A stretch of DNA of 64,000 nt, taken from positions 868,001 to 932,000 of the forward strand of contig NZ_AP026070.1 of assembly GCF_024363255.1 (NCBI RefSeq). Reading direction: 5' to 3'. The DNA comes from Shewanella sp. NFH-SH190041 (GTDB lineage: Bacteria; Pseudomonadota; Gammaproteobacteria; Enterobacterales; Shewanellaceae). A model generated the notes under the pieces. It saw only the letters and a list, made by a program, of their open reading frames with translations, searched no databases and was not told the origin of the DNA. Shown here in pieces: positions 26,762 through 36,021 of the stretch. Position numbers and translations under genes: made by a program. The first letter of the stretch is position 1; every line of letters starts with the position of its first letter.

Positions 26762-28336
26762 ATGTTGGATGCGAACTTAAAAAATCAACTGCAAACTTAT
26801 TTACAGCACCTTAAGCGGCCGGTTGAGCTGATTATTGCTGCCGATACCAGCCCCAAGGCACTGGAGTTGGTTCAGTTGGCAGATGAGATCGCATCACTAT
26901 CGCCGCTGGTTTCGGTCAGCAATCGCGATAGTCAGCGCAGCCCTGCCATGACAGTCACCGGGGAGTTGGGAACCTCTATCACGTTCGCCGGTTTGCCTAT
27001 GGGTCATGAATTCACCTCTCTGATTCTGGCCTTACTACATACCGGCGGACATCCGGTTAAACTGACTAATGAACAGATTGAACAGATCCGTGCACTGCCG
27101 GGGGAATACCGCTTTGAGACTTATGTTTCTTTAAGCTGTCAGAACTGCCCTGATGTGGTACAGGCGCTGAATATGATGGCGGCGTTAAACCCAAATATCA
27201 GTAATGTGATGATTGATGGTGCACTGTTCCAAGATGAAGTGACTGAGCGCAATATTATGGCGGTGCCGTCAGTGTACCTGAACGGTGAGCTATTCTCCCA
27301 AGGACGTATTACGCTGGCGGATATTCTTAACCGCTTGGATACTGGTGCACAGGCTCGTCAGGCAGAAGCTTTGGCGGAAAAAGAACCTTTTGAAGTACTT
27401 GTTGTTGGTGGTGGCCCTGCGGGAGCTTCTGCGGCAATTTATGCTGCACGTAAGGGATTGCGTACAGGTGTGTTGGCAGACCGTTTTGGTGGTCAGGTAA
27501 CAGAAACCTTGGGCATTGAAAACTTTATCTCAGTGAAGGCGACTGAGGGGCCAAAATTGGTGGCCAATATGGAAGCCCACGTACGTGAATATGATGTAGA
27601 TGTTATGGACAATAATAAAGCTGTTGCCCTGCGAAAAAATGGCCTGTTTGAACTGGAATTGGCTAATGGCGCTGTATTGAGAAGTCGCACCGTATTGTTA
27701 GCAACCGGTGCCCGTTGGCGAGAAATGAATGTTCCCGGCGAGCAGGAATATCGTGGTAAAGGGGTGGCTTATTGCCCACACTGTGACGGCCCACTGTTCA
27801 AAGGCAAAAAAGTGGCGGTTATCGGTGGCGGTAACTCAGGGATTGAAGCGGCAATCGATCTGGCTAATATTGTTGAGCATGTCACTGTGTTGGAGTTTGA
27901 TACCAAACTGCGGGCGGATGATGTGTTGCAACGTAAGGCACGCTCTATGGGAAATATCACCATTATTACCCAAGCAATGACCACGGAAGTTCTGGGTAAC
28001 GGACAGCAGGTGACCGGGTTAAACTATACCGATAGAGCCACAGGTGATAATCATCATGTTGAACTGGCCGGTATTTTTGTTCAGATTGGTTTGATGCCAA
28101 ACTCTGAGTGGCTAAAAGATACGATTGATCTAACCCCTCGTGGCGAAATTATTGTTGATGGTCAGGGACAGACTTCTCTGCCTGGGGTATTTGCTGCCGG
28201 TGATGTGACTAACTCTGCTTATAAACAGATTATTATTGCGATGGGGAGTGGTGCAACTGCTTCGTTAGGTGCATTTGATTACCTTATTCGTCACAGTGAA
28301 ACTGATGATGATGTGACAGAACCTGTTGCTGCCTGA
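26762..28336 (+). CDS. ahpF: Alkyl hydroperoxide reductase subunit F
   Basis: A 524-residue NADH-dependent disulfide reductase for AhpC. The N-terminal tandem thioredoxin-fold domain has one CQNC redox site (about residue 127). The FAD-binding motif is [19 protein letters not shown] (about 212). The second redox pair CPHC (about 337) is followed by the NADH motif [17 protein letters not shown] and a C-terminal [16 protein letters not shown]. The length matches E. coli AhpF (521 aa). Confidence 0.97.
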   Translation: MLDANLKNQLQTYLQHLKRPVELIIAADTSPKALELVQLADEIASLSPLVSVSNRDSQRSPAMTVTGELGTSITFAGLPMGHEFTSLILALLHTGGHPVKLTNEQIEQIRALPGEYRFETYVSLSCQNCPDVVQALNMMAALNPNISNVMIDGALFQDEVTERNIMAVPSVYLNGELFSQGRITLADILNRLDTGAQARQAEALAEKEPFEVLVVGGGPAGASAAIYAARKGLRTGVLADRFGGQVTETLGIENFISVKATEGPKLVANMEAHVREYDVDVMDNNKAVALRKNGLFELELANGAVLRSRTVLLATGARWREMNVPGEQEYRGKGVAYCPHCDGPLFKGKKVAVIGGGNSGIEAAIDLANIVEHVTVLEFDTKLRADDVLQRKARSMGNITIITQAMTTEVLGNGQQVTGLNYTDRATGDNHHVELAGIFVQIGLMPNSEWLKDTIDLTPRGEIIVDGQGQTSLPGVFAAGDVTNSAYKQIIIAMGSGATASLGAFDYLIRHSETDDDVTEPVAA

Positions 28337-28361
28337 ACAACAGGTTTAAATGAAGACAAAT

Positions 28362-28385
28362 CGCCTGCCTTGTGCAGGCGTTTTT
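28362..28385 (+). terminator. Terminator of ahpF
   Basis: CGCCTGC/GCAGGCG stem with a CTTGT loop, followed by five T. Confidence 0.9.
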
Positions 28386-29239
28386 GTTATTAGGACAGCA
28401 AATAATAAGAATATTGTGGGGTGATTTCGGGTGAGTTTATTGCTATGCAGTTTAGTGAATATGCAAAAATAAATACCTGTAATATGGCTACATTATTAAG
28501 TTTATATTTTGAACCAATTATATGGGTTGTCTGAGATAGCAAATTAGAGCTTGGCTTTATTTCTCATTAATCTCTACTATTAATCTCTAACATTATTATC
28601 TCCATTCAATAAAGCACATTTGACTTTCAATAACGTTGATATATGTGGTTATTTATTATTATCTATGCGGACATCTTATTTATTTTATACTGTCTGATAA
28701 TGATCTCGATTAAATATAAGCGCCATTAATTGGTCTTTGTGCTGAATTTTTGCTGATGAAATATTGTTTTATTGCTACGTAGTCTGGTTACCAATACCTG
28801 TGTACCGAATTTTATTTTCATTCTATGAAGCAAGATCGCTAAGGTTTTGCTTTTAATAAAAATTCCTCTTATTTATCTTGTGGTAATACCGATGTTGTAT
28901 ATATTCAGTATTATATATAATTAAAAAGTATGTTAGATTTTTGTTTCATTTTATCTATTCATGATAGCATCGTGCCTCTGGAATTAACGCTGTAATAGTT
29001 AGTCTTGTACTGTTTGATATAACTCAATGGTAGTAATATATATTTTAAATTTATTTTCTGCTGAGGTAATGTCTATTGTCGATCATTTCAGATATTAATC
29101 ATTTGTTTATCAGTTATATAACAGTGCAGTGTACAGGGTGTTGTTGACGGTTTTATCGTTATTTGCTGTTAAGTTTTAGCAATCATAACTTTTTATGGCG
29201 AATCTATTTGTCTTGAAAATGCATGGGTGGGGATAATGT
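28386..29239. other. Long AT-rich gene-free region
   Basis: About 850 bp with no credible reading frame on either strand and markedly higher AT content than the flanking housekeeping genes. It has a direct repeat ATTAATCTCTA (twice near 28567-28591) and a partial Fur-box-like match at about 28696-28714. It probably contains the promoter of the repeat protein that follows and may have arrived with it. Confidence 0.5.
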
Positions 29240-31168
29240 ATGGCTATGATCAACCGGATTTTAATATTGCTTACCATGCTTATGGTTGGCTCTGCTCACG
29301 CAGTGGTATATGACACGATTAAATACGCCCGCAGCTGCTCTGGGTCAATGCAACCCATGCCCGTGGCGGATGTCAGAGATAATTTAAATTTTTTCAAAAA
29401 TAATATGGGTAAATGGCAAATTACTCGTATTGCCGATGGCTATGTCATTATGGGCAGTGGTTATGGGAATGCCGTGAAAAAAGGCAGTGCAGCGGGTATT
29501 TTCTGTGTTCCTCGATCTGATTCAGCGGCTGTTGCTTATAAAAAGATTGAGTATGCCCGCCAGTGTGCCGCGGGATCATTTCCTGTTCCTGTAAAAGATG
29601 TTCCGGCCAATATGAATTTCTTCAGAAATAACCTAGGAAAGTGGCAAATTGTCAGAATTGGTGGTGGCAACGTGATTATGGGCGGAGGCTACAACTACCA
29701 AGTTAAGCCAGGTAGTGCTTACGGTGTTTTTTGTGCTTATGGCGAAGGAGATAATTCACCGGTTAAATACGACACAATTACCCACAATCGACATTGTGTA
29801 GCACCAACATTTCCTGTTCCACGTAAAGATGTTGCTGCCAATATGGATTTCTTTAGAAAAAATCTTGGTACTTGGCAAATTACACAAATTGCCGATAAGC
29901 ACGTCATTATGGGCTCTGGCTATAACTATGCAGTAAAACCGGGGACAGCAGGGTATTTTTTCTGTGCTCATCCGCAAAATAGTTTTGTCATCCGGGATAA
30001 GGCGACGATGGATAGAATTGCCACTGATGAGAATTATTTTAAGCAGTTAATTGCTAAATATCCCGTTATTACCATGATAACCTCCAATGGTAATACACCT
30101 TCCCAAACCGTTGATTTACCACTGGGGGTGGCTAAAGACCGGCAGTTTATTGTGCAGCATCGGACATCGACAAAACTGAAGGTAAATTATGTGAAAGGCA
30201 TTATTCAATTTATCTATGGTATTGATGCTGAGATTCCAACTAATCAAGATATCAGCTTTAAGTTCAATGGTGAACGCTGGTTGATGGAATCAAATAAGAA
30301 TGTGTTTTCCCGCAGTGATTTTTCCGATCAGAATACGTTAAATCAATTATTGTTACGTTATCGCGGCATAACGATTCGCACCACGAATCAGGAGTGGCAA
30401 CCAGAAATAGTGTTACCAAGTAATGGATTAGGTGGCACACCTAATCTGCATGGCACCATGGTGTATTTCGAACAAAAATCTGATCAGGATGTCACTATCA
30501 AATATGGAACAGGTGAGAGAAGAACGATTACGCCACCTAAAAATAGTGTCACCGTATTCTTAAATTACTGGAATTTCTGGTATGTGGTTAGTGAGCGGCG
30601 CGTTAGTGATAACAGTACATTGGGAAAACTTGGCAATAATCCTGCATTATTAAAACAACAGCTGGAGCAATATAACACTTTGATATTGACAACTTCGGAT
30701 GGTAATTGGACTGACAGTTTCACCATGCCATCTGCTGCTGAAATCGGTGAGCAAAGGATGCTTGTGTTAAGACGAAACTCATCTTGGGGCGTGAAGTTGA
30801 AATTCCCTGGAGTAACTGTTGTGCCTCGTAGAGGTGCCACGATACGTTTTAATGCGTTTGGTGATTGGGCTATGTTCAGTAATTATGTATTTTATCGAAA
30901 GGGGGATAGTCAATATGTCTCTACTGCCGCGAAAATAAAACAGCAATTAGATAAATATGGCAATATTTCAATTGCCTTACTTGATGAAGACCATCTTGAT
31001 GATATTTACCTGCCTGATAATGCAGTCAACGGTGAATTTGTGCGGGTTTATTGGCGGACCGGGGATCGACTTACTGTCCACTATTCAGGAAAAAAATTGA
31101 ATGTCGGTGGTGACTCCCCTACATTCTACTTTGACAACGGTAGCTGGCGAATCATTAACTTTAACTAA
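29240..31168 (+). CDS. Unrecognised secreted protein with two types of internal repeat
   Basis: A 642-residue protein with a signal peptide (1-21). Residues about 23-90, 98-166 and 175-243 are three repeats sharing a pattern of Tyr-x2-Ile-x3-Arg-x-Cys, then FF[KR]xN[NM][LM]GxWQI, VIMGxGY and FCA. Each has exactly two cysteines (33/89, 109/165, 186/242), suggesting one disulfide per repeat. Residues about 262-642 hold four further repeats of roughly 90 residues ending in an Fxx[GR]xW turn. I do not recognise the family. An extracellular binding or adhesion role is a guess. GGTGGGG provides the ribosome-binding site. Confidence 0.75.
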   Translation: MAMINRILILLTMLMVGSAHAVVYDTIKYARSCSGSMQPMPVADVRDNLNFFKNNMGKWQITRIADGYVIMGSGYGNAVKKGSAAGIFCVPRSDSAAVAYKKIEYARQCAAGSFPVPVKDVPANMNFFRNNLGKWQIVRIGGGNVIMGGGYNYQVKPGSAYGVFCAYGEGDNSPVKYDTITHNRHCVAPTFPVPRKDVAANMDFFRKNLGTWQITQIADKHVIMGSGYNYAVKPGTAGYFFCAHPQNSFVIRDKATMDRIATDENYFKQLIAKYPVITMITSNGNTPSQTVDLPLGVAKDRQFIVQHRTSTKLKVNYVKGIIQFIYGIDAEIPTNQDISFKFNGERWLMESNKNVFSRSDFSDQNTLNQLLLRYRGITIRTTNQEWQPEIVLPSNGLGGTPNLHGTMVYFEQKSDQDVTIKYGTGERRTITPPKNSVTVFLNYWNFWYVVSERRVSDNSTLGKLGNNPALLKQQLEQYNTLILTTSDGNWTDSFTMPSAAEIGEQRMLVLRRNSSWGVKLKFPGVTVVPRRGATIRFNAFGDWAMFSNYVFYRKGDSQYVSTAAKIKQQLDKYGNISIALLDEDHLDDIYLPDNAVNGEFVRVYWRTGDRLTVHYSGKKLNVGGDSPTFYFDNGSWRIINFN

Positions 31169-31191
31169 ACAAGAGATTTTCATTAAAATAG

Positions 31192-31221
31192 TAAAGGCCG
31201 TCTCAAATGAGGCGGCCTTTA
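31192..31221. terminator. Bidirectional terminator
   Basis: TAAAGGCCG and CGGCCTTTA form the stem between the repeat-protein gene and the convergent peptidase gene. Confidence 0.85.
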
Positions 31222-31238
31222 CTTATTGGTTATGATGG

Positions 31239-32513
31239 TTATTGCAAGCGCAAAATCATCTGGCTGAATAAATCAAAGGCAGTTTGCAGTTGCTGCTCAT
31301 CAAAATCAAAATCAGTTTGATGGTGACCTGCCGTACGGTCGGCGCCAACGATAAAGAACAGGGCTTTGCCCCCTTCTTCGATGACTTTTTGGGCCAGTAG
31401 CGTGGCATCTTCACTGCCACCGAAGATTCGTTGATCGACCACGTGGGTGACCCCAGGGGTGTGGGCGGCGACGTCAGCTAACAGCGCCACTAATTCCGGG
31501 CTGTTGTTCAGATCAACAGCTTCACCCATCACTTCGGTTTCATATTGCACATCGAAACTGATGGCGCAGCCCTTCGCGATAGCCATCACTTGATCCACCA
31601 TATATTGGTTGATGGCGGAGTTTTCGCCCCGAACTTCCAGTTTCAGTTCAGCATGGGCAGGAATCACATTGCGGCCTTCACCAGCGTGCAGTTCACCGAT
31701 ATTGATACGGCTCATGCCATCGCCGTGGCGGGAGATGCCCAACAATTGTACTGCGGCGTTACTTGCCGCAGCTAAGGCATTTCGACCTAGATGTGGTTGT
31801 GCGCCAGCATGGGCACTGCGTCCTTGATAACGGATATCAATTTTCTGGGTGCAGAGGAAATGGGTTGGATCGACGACAATTTCGCCGCTGTTGGCGATGA
31901 AGCTTAAATGCATGCCTAAGAAGTAATCCACATCATTAAGCTGACCGCTTTCAGCCATGGGCTTGGCACCGCGCACCCCTTCTTCAGCAGGTTGGAAGCA
32001 GAGTTTAATCACACCGCTAAGTTGATCATGATGATGATTAATCCAATGAGCCAGTGCCAGCCCCACCGCCGTATGTCCATCATGGCCGCAGGCGTGCATC
32101 AAACCGGGATTATGGGAGCGGAATCCAGCTTGATTAGGTAGGTGGGACTGGGACTGGGTTTCTGCCACATTGACACAGTCAATATCAAATCTTAAAGCAA
32201 TCACAGGGCCTGGCTTATGGGTATCAAAAACACCAATACAACCGGTTAACCCTTCCATTTGGGCTAAGGTATCAGCAGCTACACCAGCGGCAGCTGCACG
32301 GGTCATTGCTTGTTCTGCTAGCGCCGCATCACGGCCACGCACAAACTCAGGGTTGATGGCTTGGGAGCCAGTTAATACGCGAAAATTATTTTCTTTCAAA
32401 AACTCAATAATATGAGCTGTAGTTTGAAATTCAGTCCAGCCGATTTCCGGATTTTGGTGTAATGCCCGGCGCTGGGATTGCATAAAGTCAAAGTAATTCA
32501 ATTCAGTAGTCAT
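31239..32513 (-). CDS. M20-family amidohydrolase, AbgA-like (p-aminobenzoyl-glutamate hydrolase subunit A type)
   Basis: A 424-residue metal-dependent hydrolase. The binuclear metal site includes MHACGHDGHTAVGLAL, CFQPAEEGVRGAKPM and the C-terminal GHHQTDFDFDE. The dimerisation domain has SAHAGAQPHLGRNALAAA. Similarity to E. coli AbgA runs along the whole length, including DVDYF and INQYM. AbgB and AbgT partners are absent; a DcuC-type carrier precedes it instead. The substrate may be an N-acyl or aminobenzoyl amino acid, or another amide. Confidence 0.88.
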   Translation of the reverse strand: MTTELNYFDFMQSQRRALHQNPEIGWTEFQTTAHIIEFLKENNFRVLTGSQAINPEFVRGRDAALAEQAMTRAAAAGVAADTLAQMEGLTGCIGVFDTHKPGPVIALRFDIDCVNVAETQSQSHLPNQAGFRSHNPGLMHACGHDGHTAVGLALAHWINHHHDQLSGVIKLCFQPAEEGVRGAKPMAESGQLNDVDYFLGMHLSFIANSGEIVVDPTHFLCTQKIDIRYQGRSAHAGAQPHLGRNALAAASNAAVQLLGISRHGDGMSRINIGELHAGEGRNVIPAHAELKLEVRGENSAINQYMVDQVMAIAKGCAISFDVQYETEVMGEAVDLNNSPELVALLADVAAHTPGVTHVVDQRIFGGSEDATLLAQKVIEEGGKALFFIVGADRTAGHHQTDFDFDEQQLQTAFDLFSQMILRLQ

Positions 32514-32518
32514 AATAG

Positions 32519-33811
32519 TTAACCCAGAAGTACAGCAAGTAAGATAATGGCGACGACCATGGCAGGCGCTGTGCGTTTGATAATTTCCATTGGTGATACC
32601 CCCGCCATACCGGCGCAGACAATGGTTACCCCTGCAACCGGGGACATGGTGCGGCCCAGAGAGCCTGCGATAGCGGCCAACATCCCCAAGCTTGGAATGG
32701 TAAAGCCCATTTGTTGCGCGTGGGGAGTGACAGCCTCATTGAAGGCAAAGGCTGCAGCGTCACCAGAACCGGTTAAAATCGCCATAATAGAAGGGCCGAT
32801 GGATGCTCCCCATTGGGCGATTTGTCTAGAGGATTCTAAGATGTGGATAAAACTGTCGACTAATCCGGAGACTTTTAAGCCTTCAGCGAAGACTGATGCA
32901 GCAATAATAATACCGATCACATCACCATAGGCGCTGCCCATTCCGGAAAAAAAGGTTTTAGTTAAATTAAAAGGATTAGTTCTGGTAAGAATTAATGCCG
33001 CTAAACTACCAATGATCATTGCCTGAGCAATGCCTGTTTTAATCTCGGGGAAAATACTATTACCAGTTAGCAATATAACAAGAGGCACAAATGGAATAAT
33101 AGAATAAATAATATTTGGTTTTATTTTTGTTGCTTCATTGTCACCGGTTTTATTATTAGCAGATGCTGTGCTTTGATCATCATTAGTATGCTTTTCAAAT
33201 CCATAATCTCTGAATACGACTGCAGTCAATGTCAACAAAACTAAAGTGATGCCCATAATAGTCAGAGAATAAGGTGTGTGAAATGCAATTAGATCGACAA
33301 TTTCCATATGCGCCATATTAGCAACAAAGGCGTTATGCGCCCAACCTGGACTCAGAACCGAGCCGATAGTACCAGCTAGAATCGCTGCACCCGCCATAGC
33401 AGGTTTTACTTTTGAGTTGAGCATTAAAGGGATTAATGTCGCTCCAGCCGCAGCAGCACAGCCTGCAGCAGAAGGGATTGCAGTATTAATCAGCATGGTT
33501 GAAGCGGCTGCTGCGGGAATAATAAAAATGCCGAATTTTGATAATACTTTTGAAAGGAAAAACACTAAGTGTTCATTGCAACGAGTGATTTTCATCACGT
33601 ATGCAAAGCCCATACTGGCGCAAATAGCTTGAATAAGACAAGAAGATGTCATTCGTGTTGCAAAAGCATCTAATGCCGCTAGAGGATGCATTGCAATAAT
33701 GGCTAATGCTAAACCAGCACCAATTAAAACTGTCCGTGTTTCATATTTTTTTAATAATAAATATATTGTAATAAATAAAATAGCCAAAGCTAAATAAAGC
33801 GTAATATTCAT
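32519..33811 (-). CDS. DcuC-type anion (C4-dicarboxylate) transporter
   Basis: A 430-residue inner-membrane carrier of the DcuC family with about 11-12 hydrophobic helices. Typical segments include IQAICASMGFAYVMK, ILAGTIGSVLSPGWAHNAFVANM and the C-terminal LGRTMSPVAGVTIVCAG. Its stop lies five bases before the AbgA-like gene, so the two are an operon. Here it is more likely to import the hydrolase's amide substrate or export its product than to serve fumarate respiration. Confidence 0.88.
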   Translation of the reverse strand: MNITLYLALAILFITIYLLLKKYETRTVLIGAGLALAIIAMHPLAALDAFATRMTSSCLIQAICASMGFAYVMKITRCNEHLVFFLSKVLSKFGIFIIPAAAASTMLINTAIPSAAGCAAAAGATLIPLMLNSKVKPAMAGAAILAGTIGSVLSPGWAHNAFVANMAHMEIVDLIAFHTPYSLTIMGITLVLLTLTAVVFRDYGFEKHTNDDQSTASANNKTGDNEATKIKPNIIYSIIPFVPLVILLTGNSIFPEIKTGIAQAMIIGSLAALILTRTNPFNLTKTFFSGMGSAYGDVIGIIIAASVFAEGLKVSGLVDSFIHILESSRQIAQWGASIGPSIMAILTGSGDAAAFAFNEAVTPHAQQMGFTIPSLGMLAAIAGSLGRTMSPVAGVTIVCAGMAGVSPMEIIKRTAPAMVVAIILLAVLLG

Positions 33812-34349
33812 TTTGTCAACCTGATGTTGAGTGACAGGATTTATTTAGTTGTTGTTGAGGTGAAGCAAGTTAGATTTTTCGTTGAATTAATCTTGGTATA
33901 TAAATTTGATTATCTATTCTAAAGCGATGGTGAAAAATTGATTTGTGACTCAACTATCAATTTAAGAAGACTTAAATTGGGAAATTAAACAAAAATTTTT
34001 TTAAAATTATGAGTTATGAGTACTTTTAATATAAAAAATAAGATTCAAAGACTTATAGATATATCTAATATACATAAATTATTACTTCACCACTTACTAA
34101 TAATTTAATATGCGTTAATATTCATCACGGCTAAATACTTATTGATACAAAATAATCTAGTAATTTTAATTAGTTATAATTATGTCAATAATTTAGGTTA
34201 CTTAATTTTGTAAAGGATGAGACAGCTCTGATAACCCAAGAAAAATTGCAGCACTGCACAATTAATGAAATTGGGGCTAGATCAAAAAAACACACAGTTA
34301 ATGCCGTAATGCTGTCGTTTTGGGGCGTCAAATGTTTGCGAATTTTCTA
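33812..34349. promoter_or_regulatory. AT-rich region upstream of the dcuC-like gene
   Basis: About 540 bp of very AT-rich sequence without a gene, holding the promoter of the minus-strand operon. No operator is identified. A MITE copy borders it on the right. Confidence 0.4.
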
Positions 34350-34593
34350 GGGTTGATGACTTTTCAAGTTTGTTTTTGCAGCTATTTGAGGGGGCTTTAC
34401 ACAAGTCAGAGGCTTTGATAGTTGCGATACCTGATAAGCCGATAACGCAGTAGAAAGGAGGCTCAAACGCTGCCAGAAGGGTTCAGTTGCTTTGTTGAGC
34501 CGTGCTTATTGAGTATGTCAGGAGGTAACCCCTCGCCGCAATTAAAACGTTTTTATCTCGAACAAAATTCAACGACGAAAGGTCAACTGACCC
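34350..34593 (+). repeat. MITE copy D (diverged, full length)
   Basis: About 244 bp, flanked by CTAG on both sides. The left end GGGTTGATGACTTTTCAAG and right end GGTCAACTGACCC are imperfect inverted repeats. The interior aligns with copies A and B, including GATAACGCAGTAGAAAGGA. Confidence 0.85.
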
Positions 34594-34733
34594 TAGTAAA
34601 GGTGCTTTTATTCGGCACTTAATGCTAAGTTTGGTATGTTCCGGATATGATTTGTACGGCTCTGTCTTGACGGATATCCGGCTGATTTTGATAACCTTAA
34701 GCATTTACTTATGGAATTTCAAAGGAGTGCGCC

Positions 34734-35705
34734 ATGTTGACCCGTAATATTACCGTGTTGCTGGGAGGCACTTTGGCTATTGCCACTGCCGGATTGCTCT
34801 TTTCTATGGATGTGACTACTAAGGAGCATGATCGGGAGATTCTGACTGAACCTGCAGCGCTACATGCGGTGCATGTGCTACCTATGATGCCGGAACGTAT
34901 CCGCCACCCTTTCGGTGATGCTGATGTGCGTGCCATGTCCGGTGCTGGCCAGGTTGCTGAGCTATTTGATAACGCAGATTACCATTTGCCGGCAGTGCGG
35001 GCGGGAAATCCGGTCGCTGGGCTATTTTCTCTCAATTTGCCTGATAATCTTGATGCGCAGAATGTTGATAATAAAATCAATGATTTCATCCGTATTTTGT
35101 TGCCCAATGTGTTAGCTGTAAACCGGCAGATTATGAAGGTACGCCATGAAATCATGCGTTTGGCCGCGTTGCCGCGAGAGGGCTTGAGCCAGCATGAAAA
35201 AGCTTGGTTAGCGGCGCTGGGAAAGGATTATGGCGTTAACGGGCTGGATATTGAGACGCTGTTACTGCATTTAGATGTTATCCCTGTGGGTATGGTGCTG
35301 GCACAGGGAATTGATGAGAGTGGTTGGGGGACTAGCCATTTCGCGATTGCTGGTAATGCTTTATATGGTGAACATTTACCGCCCGGCGGGGCTGATTTTC
35401 TGACGACGCCCGGGGGCAGCGTTAAGGTGGCAGCATTTACTTCGCTGTATCAATGTACCGCCGCCTATATCTATAACCTCAATACCAGTGGTGCTTATGC
35501 AGAACTGCGAAAATTACGCCGTGAGCTGCGGCAGGAAAAAGGGTTGAGTGGCTTTCAGTTAGTCGGCGCATTGTCTCACTATTCAATCCGGGGCAATGCT
35601 TATGTGGATAATTTACGGGCGCTGATCGATAACCATCAACTGGACAGTTATGATATGGCCAAGTTGGATACATCCCAACCCCAAGTATTAAAATTCCGTC
35701 GTTAG
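34734..35705 (+). CDS. Bax-like glucosaminidase-domain protein
   Basis: A 323-residue envelope protein with an N-terminal membrane anchor (about 7-24) and a C-terminal glucosaminidase-type peptidoglycan hydrolase domain (about 170-310). The family signature VLAQGIDESGWGTSHFAIAGNALYGE includes the catalytic Glu, followed by LVGALSHYSIRGNAYVDNLR. It resembles E. coli Bax. It probably acts on cell-wall glycan in the periplasm. AAAGGAG precedes the ATG. It is a single gene. Confidence 0.87.
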   Translation: MLTRNITVLLGGTLAIATAGLLFSMDVTTKEHDREILTEPAALHAVHVLPMMPERIRHPFGDADVRAMSGAGQVAELFDNADYHLPAVRAGNPVAGLFSLNLPDNLDAQNVDNKINDFIRILLPNVLAVNRQIMKVRHEIMRLAALPREGLSQHEKAWLAALGKDYGVNGLDIETLLLHLDVIPVGMVLAQGIDESGWGTSHFAIAGNALYGEHLPPGGADFLTTPGGSVKVAAFTSLYQCTAAYIYNLNTSGAYAELRKLRRELRQEKGLSGFQLVGALSHYSIRGNAYVDNLRALIDNHQLDSYDMAKLDTSQPQVLKFRR

Positions 35706-35708
35706 GAT

Positions 35709-35738
35709 AAAAAAACACCGGCATTTGCCGGTGTTTTT
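35709..35738. terminator. Bidirectional terminator
   Basis: ACACCGGC/GCCGGTGT with A and T runs, between convergent genes. Confidence 0.92.
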
Positions 35739-35758
35739 CGTTTGACCGCAGCTTAGCA

Positions 35759-35941
35759 TTAGGCGGTGGTATTGATATTTTGCCCCAAGTTTCCTATCGG
35801 TTGTGCGGCCGGTGCCGGGGTACTGGCTTGGATGAGTTCCAGAGCAATCTCTCCTTCAGCTTGTTGCTGATTTTTAGTTAACTCTGCCATCTTGGTCATA
35901 TGCAGTATTGCATTGTCGGTGACGTTGCCTACTGAGGTCAT
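35759..35941 (-). CDS. Small YjfB-like (putative motility protein) family member
   Basis: A protein of about 60 residues, MTSVGNVTDNAIL at the start and LGQNINTTA at the end. It has the helical, Gln-rich pattern and C-terminal LGxxI(N/D)T motif of the YjfB 'putative motility protein' family. The ATG at 35939-35941 has AGGA eight bases upstream. A longer frame reaching 36019 adds an unrelated N-terminus. Function is unknown. It lies just downstream of the thioredoxin-CcdA-type gene. Confidence 0.6.
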   Translation of the reverse strand: MTSVGNVTDNAILHMTKMAELTKNQQQAEGEIALELIQASTPAPAAQPIGNLGQNINTTA

Positions 35942-36021
35942 AGTGCTGTCCTTACTGTTTACCGGGTGAACCCATTCTGTGGCTATATCGGCGTATTGCG
36001 ATAAAAGTTTAGCCTTCAAGG

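Noticed and set aside
28696..28714. Fur-box-like sequence GATAATGATCTCGATTAAA
   Set aside because: About 13 of 19 positions match, only the first half is good, and it is over 500 bp from the nearest gene start.
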